Positions 53,890-61,375 of a DNA stretch of 64,000 bases are shown piece by piece. The stretch covers positions 3,188,501 through 3,252,500 of the forward strand of contig NZ_BCQA01000001.1 in assembly GCF_001748145.1 (NCBI RefSeq), written 5' to 3'. The notes below the pieces were generated by a model that did no database searches, had not been told where the DNA came from, and worked only from the letters and a program-made list of their open reading frames with translations. Every line of letters starts with the position of its first letter. Position 1 is the stretch's first letter. The position numbers and the translations under genes are program-made. This stretch comes from Bosea sp. BIWAKO-01 (lineage in GTDB: Bacteria > Pseudomonadota > Alphaproteobacteria > Rhizobiales > Beijerinckiaceae).

Positions 53890-54803
53890 GCCAGCACCCA
53901 GCCGCGGCGGAACCAGAGCAGTACCAGCAGGGCGAAAATCGGGGTCAGCCAATAGCCTGCCTCCCGCCAGTGCGCCCCCTCTCCGGCGACGCCGGCTGCG
54001 CGTCCGGCACGGTCGAGACGGCTCGCAAGCGCTTTTACGTCCGCCTGATCCGGTGTCGTGGCGATGATGCTGGCATCGAGCGCGCGGGCGGCATCGGAGA
54101 GCCCGGCGCTGTCCAGTTCGGGAGGCAGCATGGCGAGCAAGGTCACCGGAAACGTCGTGACTCCGGAGAGCTTTGCGGTGGCCTCGTTCGAGACGGTATC
54201 CGCCATCACCAGGATCGAGCCGCCATGTGCGTTTCCCGCCAGGACCCGCTGCGCCATGGCGACGGCACCTGGCAGATCGTCTCCCTCCAGGGGCATGATC
54301 TCCGGCGCCAGGGCCTTGGCGAGGTTGAGCACGATTGCGCTATCCTGCGTCGGTGGCAGGACGAGATGGCTCGAGCCGGAATAGGCGATCAGCCCGCTTG
54401 ATGCGCCGTCGCGCAGCGCGAGAAGATCCGCGAGTTTCTGGCGGGCCCGGTCAAGTCGCGTTGGTGCCAGATCCTGCGTGGTCATCGATGGCGTGATCTT
54501 GAGGATGACGACGACCGGCGGCTTCGCATCGGCGAAGGGCGAGGGCTCGAGCTGCCAGGCCGGCCCTGCAACGGCAATCGTTCCGAGCAGCCAGGCAATC
54601 AGCAGAACGGCATTGGGCGTTACCCGGGAGACCGGGCCGTTGTCGACGAGCAGGTATTTCAGCAATGCAGGATCGATGACCTGTCGCCAGCGCCCGACGG
54701 TATCGGCCCTATGGTGTTCGATGAACGCGATTGCTAGCGCAGCGACGAGCAGAAGCAGCCAGAGTGGCCGCTGGAAATGAAGGGCGGCGAGGGCGTCCAT
54801 CAT
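53886..54803 (-). CDS. VWA-domain membrane protein (BatB-like) with altered MIDAS
   Basis: 305 residues from ATG 54803, ATGA overlap with the preceding gene. Two N-terminal helices (PLWLLLLVAALAIAFI, NAVLLIAWLLGTIAVAG) and one at the C-terminus (WLTPIFALLVLLWF) place the VWA domain between membrane anchors. The metal-ion site that normally reads DxSxS is VILKITPSM here: Lys102 replaces the Asp and Thr104 the first Ser. Downstream VWA features (ASSGLIAYSGSSHLVLPPTQ) are retained. It pairs with the intact VWA protein at 54800. Confidence 0.85.
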   Translation of the reverse strand: MMDALAALHFQRPLWLLLLVAALAIAFIEHHRADTVGRWRQVIDPALLKYLLVDNGPVSRVTPNAVLLIAWLLGTIAVAGPAWQLEPSPFADAKPPVVVILKITPSMTTQDLAPTRLDRARQKLADLLALRDGASSGLIAYSGSSHLVLPPTQDSAIVLNLAKALAPEIMPLEGDDLPGAVAMAQRVLAGNAHGGSILVMADTVSNEATAKLSGVTTFPVTLLAMLPPELDSAGLSDAARALDASIIATTPDQADVKALASRLDRAGRAAGVAGEGAHWREAGYWLTPIFALLVLLWFRRGWVLA

Positions 54804-55813
54804 CGCGCGCCCTCCGGAATCTTGTGTTGCGTGCCTGTGGCGGACCTGCGACGCCGCGACAGGCGCAGGGCTTGCGTCAGCAGCGACAGGATCAGGCCCG
54901 CGGCCAGGGGCACCCAATAGACATCCCGCCTCGGGCGAAAGCTCACGCTGTCGATCTTGCGCGTCTCGATCTGATCGAGGCGCTGGTAGATCTCCTGGAG
55001 CTGGTTGCGGTCGAGTGCGCGGAAGAAGCCGCCCCCCGTCGTGCTGGCGACCTCTTTGAGCGCGGCCTCGTCGAGCTTGTCCTCGCCGGCGGCCGTGGGA
55101 TCGCCGACAGCCACGGTATGGATGACGATGCCCCTGTCCCTGGCGATACGCGCCGCCTCGGCCGGCGGCGCCTTGCTGGCCGTGTCGTTGCCGTCGGTCA
55201 GTGCGATGATCGTCTTCGCCTTGACCGTGCTGCGGTCGAACAGCCCGATTCCAAGGCCGATGGCGTCGCCGAAGGCGGTGCGCGGCCCGGCCATGCCGAC
55301 GACGGTGTCGCGCAGCAAGGCGCGGCAGAGGTCGAGGTCGGTTGTGAACGGCACAAGCGTGAAGGGCGCATCGCCAAACACCACGACACCGACCCGGTCT
55401 CCCTTCCGGCGCGACAGGAAGTCGTCGAGCACCTGCTTGACGGCCGTCAGCCGGTCGACGGTCTTGCCGGAGGCATCGACGAAGTCCTTCGTGTCCATCG
55501 ACCCGGACAGATCGACAAGGACGAGCAGATCCCGTGTCGGAATGTCGCGATGAAGCGGGGGCTCAATCCATTGCGGCCGAGCCATGGCGGCCACGGCAAG
55601 GAGCCAGCAAAGGATCAGGACCAGCAGGGGAATGGTTCGGCGCGGCGCGATGACGCCGCCCTGATGCGGACTCTGGCCACTGAGCGTGGCAAGCCGGTGG
55701 AAGAACGGAACGCGCAGGCCCGTGCGGTTGCTGGCATGGGCCGGGAGCAACCACCACGCGACCACCGGCAGCGGCAGCAGCAGAAAGGTCCAGGGATAAG
55801 CGAAGGTGAGCAT
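54800..55813 (-). CDS. VWA-domain membrane protein (BatA-like)
   Basis: 337 residues from ATG 55813. Helices at the N-terminus (FAYPWTFLLLPLPVVAWWLL), near residues 60-78 and at the C-terminus (YWVPLAAGLILSLLTQAL). The MIDAS is intact: LVLVDLSGSMDTKDF with Asp101, Ser103, Ser105, then RTAFGDAIGLGI and ALTDGNDT. BatA-type proteins bind metal and partner proteins in the periplasm or at the membrane. The gene before ends two bases upstream. Confidence 0.9.
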   Translation of the reverse strand: MLTFAYPWTFLLLPLPVVAWWLLPAHASNRTGLRVPFFHRLATLSGQSPHQGGVIAPRRTIPLLVLILCWLLAVAAMARPQWIEPPLHRDIPTRDLLVLVDLSGSMDTKDFVDASGKTVDRLTAVKQVLDDFLSRRKGDRVGVVVFGDAPFTLVPFTTDLDLCRALLRDTVVGMAGPRTAFGDAIGLGIGLFDRSTVKAKTIIALTDGNDTASKAPPAEAARIARDRGIVIHTVAVGDPTAAGEDKLDEAALKEVASTTGGGFFRALDRNQLQEIYQRLDQIETRKIDSVSFRPRRDVYWVPLAAGLILSLLTQALRLSRRRRSATGTQHKIPEGAR

Positions 55814-55815
55814 CG

Positions 55816-56313
55816 TCAGGCCTCCGCCTTCAGGGGCGCGCGATGGGCGCGAACCCATAGCTCGGCATGCCCGACCAGGAGGCGCAGCCCGGAGGCCTTT
55901 GGCTCGCGCCCGGCGTCGAAGGTTTCCATGAGAAGGCGGCGGATCGTCGCCGCGTCGAAGCCCTCACTTGCTTCCGTCGCGACGAAATCGGCCCAGGCCT
56001 GGCCGCTGAGGGAGGCGACTTGCGCCCGACCGTAATCGACCATGGCGACGCGTTTCATCACGTCCGAGATGCGTTCGACGATGGCGGGATCATTTCGATC
56101 GATGCCCGCGGATATGACCTCCAGCTCGGTGATGGCGGCGCGGCGATAGGCGGCGGCGCGATAGCGCTGGACGGCCCGCCAAGCCAGGACTGCGAGCGCG
56201 GCCACGACGGCTGCTGCCAGGATCCACAAGCCAGCTGCAGGGGGCCAGAATGAGGTCTCGGGCGGAAGGGCCAGGCCGCGCAGATTATCGAGGCTTCCTG
56301 GGTCGTCGCTCAT
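55816..56313 (-). CDS. DUF4381-family membrane protein
   Basis: 165 residues. Start LRGLALPPETSFWPPAAGLW and one membrane helix (LWILAAAVVAALAVLAWRAV), then a cytoplasmic helical domain. This is the usual DUF4381 pattern found between DUF58 and VWA genes in MoxR operons. The function is unknown; it is assumed to be a structural partner. It overlaps the DUF58 gene by ATGA and precedes the VWA gene with no gap. Confidence 0.85.
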   Translation of the reverse strand: MSDDPGSLDNLRGLALPPETSFWPPAAGLWILAAAVVAALAVLAWRAVQRYRAAAYRRAAITELEVISAGIDRNDPAIVERISDVMKRVAMVDYGRAQVASLSGQAWADFVATEASEGFDAATIRRLLMETFDAGREPKASGLRLLVGHAELWVRAHRAPLKAEA

Positions 56314-57311
56314 CGCGGCCCCCGTCCCTGCGCCGCCGCCGTGCGTTGCGCGGTGCGCTTGCCGATCAATTCCTGGAGCTGCGCTGCGACATCGCGGTCA
56401 GCTGAGATCGGCAGCACTGGAATCGCACGGTGGCGCGATAGATCCCTCAGTTGCACCCGCCAGGCGGCATGCTCGCTGGCGTAGCGGTTCCGCAGGGTGG
56501 GCGCCGAGGAATCGACCTCGATCTGCCCGCGGCTGGAACTGAAGACGGCCGGGCCGACGTCTGGCAGATCATGTTCGAGCGGATCGTGGATATAGGCTGC
56601 GAGAACGTCGTTATGGGCACAGAGGCGGGTGATCAGCTTCTTGGTGTCGTCGTCAGCGCCGGCAATGTCGGAAATCACGCAGACCAGCCAGTCATGTGTC
56701 GCGATGCGTGTGGCATGGCGGAGCGCCTCGTTGAGTTGCCCGGCGCTGTCGACTGGCGCAGGCTGACCCAACGCCTGGTTTTGCCTCGCCACCTCTGAGA
56801 CTACGCGGATGGCGCCCATGTCGCGCCCCTGAGGTTTGACGTCGACGATCCGCTCGTCGCCGAAGACGATCGCGCCGATCCGGTCACCGAGCGAGGTGAC
56901 GCGCCAGGCGCCGAGCGCCGCGACCTCAGCGGCCGCGACCGATTTCATCGCGTGCTGGCTGCCGAAGAACATGGTGCTGCGCTGGTCGACGATCAGCAGG
57001 ACCGGCCGGTCACGCTCCTCCGAATAGACGCGGACATGGGGAGTGCCGAGGCGAGCTGTCGCCAGCCAGTCGATCGAGCGAGTATCGTCTCCCTCGAAAT
57101 AGTGCCGTAGCTCCTCGAAGTTCAGGCCGCGTCCCCGCAGCCGCGAGGCGTGCCGGCCGGCGAGCAGGCTGTGAACCGGCTGGTGAGGGAGAAAGCTGAA
57201 ACCCTTCGCGCGGTGCTTCAGGCGGAGCAGGTCATCGAGCGAAACAAAGGCGCGGGCACCCGCCGCCGGGGCGGCGCTGCCAACGTCCTGTCTTGCCCGC
57301 ATCAGCGCCAT
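56310..57311 (-). CDS. DUF58-family protein of the MoxR operon
   Basis: 333 residues, soluble. The DUF58 signature is clear: RGRGLNFEELRHYFEGDDTR, SIDWLATARLGTPHVRVYSE, ERDRPVLLIVDQRSTMFFG. The following VWA-like fold includes RIGAIVFGDERIVDVKPQGR and WLVCVISDIAGADDD. DUF58 proteins co-occur with MoxR ATPases. The stop of MoxR lies 12 bases upstream. Confidence 0.9.
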   Translation of the reverse strand: MALMRARQDVGSAAPAAGARAFVSLDDLLRLKHRAKGFSFLPHQPVHSLLAGRHASRLRGRGLNFEELRHYFEGDDTRSIDWLATARLGTPHVRVYSEERDRPVLLIVDQRSTMFFGSQHAMKSVAAAEVAALGAWRVTSLGDRIGAIVFGDERIVDVKPQGRDMGAIRVVSEVARQNQALGQPAPVDSAGQLNEALRHATRIATHDWLVCVISDIAGADDDTKKLITRLCAHNDVLAAYIHDPLEHDLPDVGPAVFSSSRGQIEVDSSAPTLRNRYASEHAAWRVQLRDLSRHRAIPVLPISADRDVAAQLQELIGKRTAQRTAAAQGRGPR

Positions 57312-57323
57312 GAGCCGCTCCGC

Positions 57324-58310
57324 CTAGGCCGCGACCGCAACCAGTTTCACGATCTCGTCCAGCACACCGTCCGCATTCATGCCATCGGCGCCAGCCTCGT
57401 AGCTCAGCGAGAGGCGGTGGCGCAGACAGTCATGGGCAACCGCCTGGACATCCTCGGGGGTGACGTAGTCGCGCCCCTCGAGCCAGGCATGGACGCGCGA
57501 GCAGCGATCGAGTGCGAGCGAGCCGCGCGGGCTCGCGCCGACTGCGATCCAGTTCTTCAGCTTGTCGCCGAATTCGGCGGGCCTGCGCGTCGCAGCGATG
57601 AGGGCGACCATATAGGTCTCGACGACCTCCTTCGTCGTCACCCGGTCGATCTCGGAGCGCGCCTCGAAGATGAGCTTCTGCGGGATCTTCGGCGGAGGCT
57701 GCGTGGCTGTATCCGCGGCCGCAGCGGCTTCGGCACGAACGAGCCGCATCACCTTCACTTCATCGGCATCGCTGGGATAGTCGATCCGGATATGCATGAG
57801 GAAGCGGTCCATCTGCGCTTCCGGGAGAGGATAGGTCCCCTCCTGCTCGATCGGATTCTGGGTCGCGAGCACCATGAAGAGGGCCGGCAGGTCGTAGCGC
57901 TTGCCGGCAACCGTCACATGCCGTTCCTCCATCGCCTCCAGCAGTGCCGACTGGACCTTGGGCGGGGCACGGTTGATCTCGTCGGCGAGGACAAGATTGC
58001 CGAAGATCGGCCCCTTGCGGAATTCGAACTGACCGTCGCCGCGCAGGATCTCGCCGCCGGTGACGTCCGAAGGCAGAAGGTCCGGCGTGAACTGGATTCG
58101 GCTGAAATCGGATTCGAGGTTATTCGAAAGGCTCTTGATGGCGCGGGTCTTGGCGAGACCCGGCAGGCCCTCGAGCAGGACATTGCCATTGGCAAGCAGC
58201 GCAACAATGAGGCGTTCGACGACGCGTTCCTGGCCGATGATATCCTGATTGATCCGCTTCTGCAGATCGGCGACAGCGTCCCGGGCCGCCGATCCCATGC
58301 CGTCGCTCAT
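57324..58310 (-). CDS. MoxR-family AAA+ ATPase
   Basis: 328 residues from ATG 58310. Walker A G48-LPGLAKT, preceded by IIGQERVVERLIVALLANGN. Walker B NLVLADEINRAPPKVQSALL, sensor 1 FMVLATQNPIEQEGTYPLPE, and the lid domain (SPRGSLALDRCSRVHAWLEG, DYVTPEDVQAVAHDCLRHRL). MoxR proteins act as chaperone-like assembly ATPases for VWA partners. It is the first gene of the Bat operon, with 92 bases of probable promoter region before it. Confidence 0.94.
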   Translation of the reverse strand: MSDGMGSAARDAVADLQKRINQDIIGQERVVERLIVALLANGNVLLEGLPGLAKTRAIKSLSNNLESDFSRIQFTPDLLPSDVTGGEILRGDGQFEFRKGPIFGNLVLADEINRAPPKVQSALLEAMEERHVTVAGKRYDLPALFMVLATQNPIEQEGTYPLPEAQMDRFLMHIRIDYPSDADEVKVMRLVRAEAAAAADTATQPPPKIPQKLIFEARSEIDRVTTKEVVETYMVALIAATRRPAEFGDKLKNWIAVGASPRGSLALDRCSRVHAWLEGRDYVTPEDVQAVAHDCLRHRLSLSYEAGADGMNADGVLDEIVKLVAVAA

Positions 58311-58402
58311 GAACCTGCTCCTTCCGAGGCGCGATTGGAGTTCCCGTCGGAACTCTGAACGAAGCGCAGCTCCAGTCAGCAACGTAACCGTTACAGCTCC
58401 GC

Positions 58403-59377
58403 TCAGGTCTGACGGTTGTCCCCGGCCCTGACCACGCAGCGGAAGCCGACATGGCTCGTCGAGGTATCCACCGGTTCGGCATGGCGGGCGGCCGGACGAT
58501 AACGCCGGCAATAGCTCGGAGCGCAAAGATGCGAGCCGCCCTTCAGGACCCTGCGCGGAATACGGATCTCTGGCTGGCGTGGATCATAGCTGTCGGTCTC
58601 GGGGCCGCCGCGGGGATTCTGCGGCACGCAGCAAGCCTTCGGGGCATCGCCTTGATGGCGTGTCGACCAGAAATCCGTCGTCCACTCCCAGACATTGCCG
58701 ATCATGTCGTGGATGCCATAGCCGTTGGCGGGGAAGGCGGTGACGGGCGAGGTGCGCGCAAACCCGTCCTCCCGCGTATTTTCGTGCGGGAAATTGCCCT
58801 GCCAGGTGTTGGCCATATGACGCCCGCCGGGCGTCAACTCGTCGCCCCAGGCGAACTCGACATCCTCAAGCCCGCCGCGTGCGGCGAATTCCCACTCTGC
58901 CTCGGTCGGCAAGGCCTTTCCGACCCAGGCCGCATAGGCCTCGGCATCGCGATAGGCGACATGCACGACCGGGTGGTCGTCGAGCCCCTTGATCGACGAC
59001 CCCGAACCATAGGGTTTGCGCCAGGTCGCGCCGAACTGGAATTTCCACCATTGCGACCAGTCGCGCAGGTCGACTGCGTGGGTCGGTGGGTTGAACATCA
59101 GCGAGCCCGCTCGCAGCATATGGGGCAGGGCGCCGGGATAATCCTTCGGGTCCGGCGGGATCTCGGCGAAGGTGACGTAGCCGGTCGCTTCGACGAAGGC
59201 GCGAAACTGCGCGTTGGTGACCGGGGTCGCGTCGATCCAGAAGCCATCGACTGTGACACGATGGCTGGGCGCCTCCTCGGGATAGTGTTTGTCTGAGCCC
59301 ATGCGGAAGGTTCCGCCGGGAATGCGGATCATGCCGCTCAGCGTGTCGATCCTGTCCAGTACCGCGCCATCCGTCAT
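58403..59377 (-). CDS. Formylglycine-generating-enzyme (SUMF1) family protein
   Basis: 324 residues from ATG 59377, with GGAGG ten bases upstream; TTG 59404 would overlap the PPK2 stop. FGE landmarks: IRIPGGTFRMGSDKHYPEEA, VTVDGFWIDATPVTNAQFRA, ARGGLEDVEFAWGDE, IGNVWEWTTDFW. The copper-binding cysteine pair of true FGEs is present, Cys285 and Cys290 in SHLCAPSYCRRYRP. Such enzymes oxidise a sulfatase Cys to formylglycine. No sulfatase gene is in this window, so its client lies elsewhere or the function differs. No signal peptide. Confidence 0.88.
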   Translation of the reverse strand: MTDGAVLDRIDTLSGMIRIPGGTFRMGSDKHYPEEAPSHRVTVDGFWIDATPVTNAQFRAFVEATGYVTFAEIPPDPKDYPGALPHMLRAGSLMFNPPTHAVDLRDWSQWWKFQFGATWRKPYGSGSSIKGLDDHPVVHVAYRDAEAYAAWVGKALPTEAEWEFAARGGLEDVEFAWGDELTPGGRHMANTWQGNFPHENTREDGFARTSPVTAFPANGYGIHDMIGNVWEWTTDFWSTRHQGDAPKACCVPQNPRGGPETDSYDPRQPEIRIPRRVLKGGSHLCAPSYCRRYRPAARHAEPVDTSTSHVGFRCVVRAGDNRQT

Positions 59378-59400
59378 GGTCGTCGGGCCTCCGCCGCTGT

Positions 59401-60306
59401 TCAATCCGCCTTGGCGCGCTGGGACCGTTCCTCGCTCGCCAATACCTTGCGCGCCTGTGCCATGGCCTTGCGCATGTCGTCGTCAACCGTCGGAAACTGT
59501 GGGTCGAGCTGTTCGAGCTTTTCGCCTATGGCTGCCGCCACGGCGAGCCGCGTGAACCATTTGTGATCTGCGGGAATGACGTACCAGGGGGTGCTCTTCG
59601 TTGCGGTACCCCGGATCGCATCCTCATAGGCACCCATATACTCGTCCCAATGACCGCGCTCGGCCAGATCCCTGGAGTCGAATTTCCAGTTCTTGTCAGG
59701 TTCGTCGATCCGGGCGAGGAGACGGCGCCGCTGTTCGTCCTTCGAGACATGCAGGAAGAACTTCAGGATCGCGACGCCGTTGCGCGAAAGGTGCTGCTCG
59801 AAATCACGGATGCTCTCGAGACGCTCGCGCCAGATATCGTCTGTGATCAGCTTGGGCGGGAGGTTCTGCGCTTCAAGGACCGAGCGATGGACCCGCGCGA
59901 CCAGGACCTCTTCGTAATAGGAACGGTTGAAGATCCCGATATGACCGCGTTCCGGCAGTGCGCAGGTGGTGCGCCACAGGAAATCGTGCCGCAACTCGAT
60001 GGTGCTTGGAGCCTTGAAGGACGTCACCTCGCAGCCTTGCGGGTTGATGCCCGACATGACGTGCTCGATCGTGCCGTCCTTGCCGGCCGCATCCATCGCC
60101 TGGAAGATGACGAGGAGCGACCAGCGCCCTTCGGCGTAGAGTCGCTCCTGCAGCGCGTGCAGTCGCTTGACCCCGGCTGCCAGCAGCTCCTTGGCGTCGT
60201 CCTTCTCAATGTCGAAACCGCAAACGTCGGCGGGGTCGACGTCGGAAAGCCGAAACTTGTCGCCGTCCGTGATCCTGAAGCGCTTGACCACGTCCTCTTT
60301 GTTCAT
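59401..60306 (-). CDS. ppk2: Polyphosphate kinase 2 family protein
   Basis: 301 residues. Walker A in FQAMDAAGKDGTIEHVMSGI, the lid and base-binding parts GHIGIFNRSYYEEVLVARVH and FLHVSKDEQRRRLLARIDEP, and the conserved DEYMGAYEDAI and TPWYVIPADHKWFTRLAVA. The length and sequence fit single-domain PPK2 (class I or III) enzymes that phosphorylate nucleotides from polyphosphate. It lies between an exported HAD phosphatase and the FGE-like gene, 3 bases from the former. Confidence 0.93.
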   Translation of the reverse strand: MNKEDVVKRFRITDGDKFRLSDVDPADVCGFDIEKDDAKELLAAGVKRLHALQERLYAEGRWSLLVIFQAMDAAGKDGTIEHVMSGINPQGCEVTSFKAPSTIELRHDFLWRTTCALPERGHIGIFNRSYYEEVLVARVHRSVLEAQNLPPKLITDDIWRERLESIRDFEQHLSRNGVAILKFFLHVSKDEQRRRLLARIDEPDKNWKFDSRDLAERGHWDEYMGAYEDAIRGTATKSTPWYVIPADHKWFTRLAVAAAIGEKLEQLDPQFPTVDDDMRKAMAQARKVLASEERSQRAKAD

Positions 60307-60308
60307 CG

Positions 60309-61310
60309 CTACGGCTCCGGCGGAAAGACGGCCTTCCAGTCCGACTTCATGTCGACAATGGTCCAGCCCTTGGCGTGGCCCTCGTCGAGGGCCTTGTCGA
60401 GCTTACCGACAGGGGACTTGCGGTCATAGGCCCATTCGCGCTCGGCATCGGTGTGATGGATGATGAGAGCCAAGCGTGACCCATCGCCAGCCGCGGTGTA
60501 TTGCAGCATCTGCAGGTCGCCGTCGGAATTGCCGAAGGCCAGGATCGGACGCCGACCAATGAAGCGGTTGATCCCGACAGGCTTGCCGGGGCCGTCATCG
60601 ATGAACTCGACCTTGGCGTCCTTGAACAGCTCGGGCTTGCCGCTCGGGTTCATCCTGAACGTCACGGCGCCGGATGAACCGATGACCTGTTCCGGCGGGA
60701 TGCCATAGACCTTGTCGGCGAAGACGCGCATGAACTCGACGCCGCCGCCCGAGACGATGAAGGTCTTGAAGCCGTTGGCGCGCAGATAGGTCAGGAGTTC
60801 CAACTGCGGCTGGTAGACCATCTCGGTATAGGGGCGCTTCTTCGTCGGGTGCCGCGCGGTGTTGAGCCAATTGGCGACCAATCGCTCGAATTCCCGCGTG
60901 GTTATTCCGGCGTGGGTGGCCGCCATGATCTGCAGGAGGCCCTTCTCTCCGGAGGCGGCGAGACCCTTCATGTCGCCGGCAAGGACCGACCTGTAGGGTT
61001 CCTTGCTCTTCCACTCCGGATACAGGGGAGCGAGCCGCTTCACCTCGTCGAAGGCGAACTGAAGCTGGAAATAGACCGGCTGTTCGGCCCAGAGCGTGCC
61101 GTCATTGTCGAAGGTGGCGATGCGCTCCGCCGGCTTGACGAAATCGGGCCCTCCCTCCTGCGTCACTTTCCCCACGAACTCGACGATGGCCCTTTTTGCC
61201 TTGCCCTCATTCCAGGATGGCAGCGGGTTGGATTGGGCGACGACAGCGCCATTCCACGCCCAGGATGAGACCAGGAACAACGCGGTCAAGGCAGCTCGAA
61301 CGTTCAGCAC
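60309..61310 (-). CDS. Exported HAD-family phosphatase
   Basis: 333 residues from GTG 61310, supported by GGAG six bases before; it opens a signal peptide (LNVRAALTALFLVSSWAWNG, cleavage near VAQ). HAD motifs: RIATFDNDGTLWAEQP (nucleophile and acid Asp), TFIVSGGGVEFMR (motif II) and LAFGNSDGDLQML (motif IV). It belongs to the phosphoserine-phosphatase-like periplasmic branch and should dephosphorylate a small molecule. The gene before ends 65 bases upstream. Confidence 0.87.
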   Translation of the reverse strand: MLNVRAALTALFLVSSWAWNGAVVAQSNPLPSWNEGKAKRAIVEFVGKVTQEGGPDFVKPAERIATFDNDGTLWAEQPVYFQLQFAFDEVKRLAPLYPEWKSKEPYRSVLAGDMKGLAASGEKGLLQIMAATHAGITTREFERLVANWLNTARHPTKKRPYTEMVYQPQLELLTYLRANGFKTFIVSGGGVEFMRVFADKVYGIPPEQVIGSSGAVTFRMNPSGKPELFKDAKVEFIDDGPGKPVGINRFIGRRPILAFGNSDGDLQMLQYTAAGDGSRLALIIHHTDAEREWAYDRKSPVGKLDKALDEGHAKGWTIVDMKSDWKAVFPPEP

Positions 61311-61375
61311 CGGGTTCTCCTTCTCAATGTCGGGTTTCAGGGGGCGGGCATTCCACGGGACGTTCCCGCGCTCGC

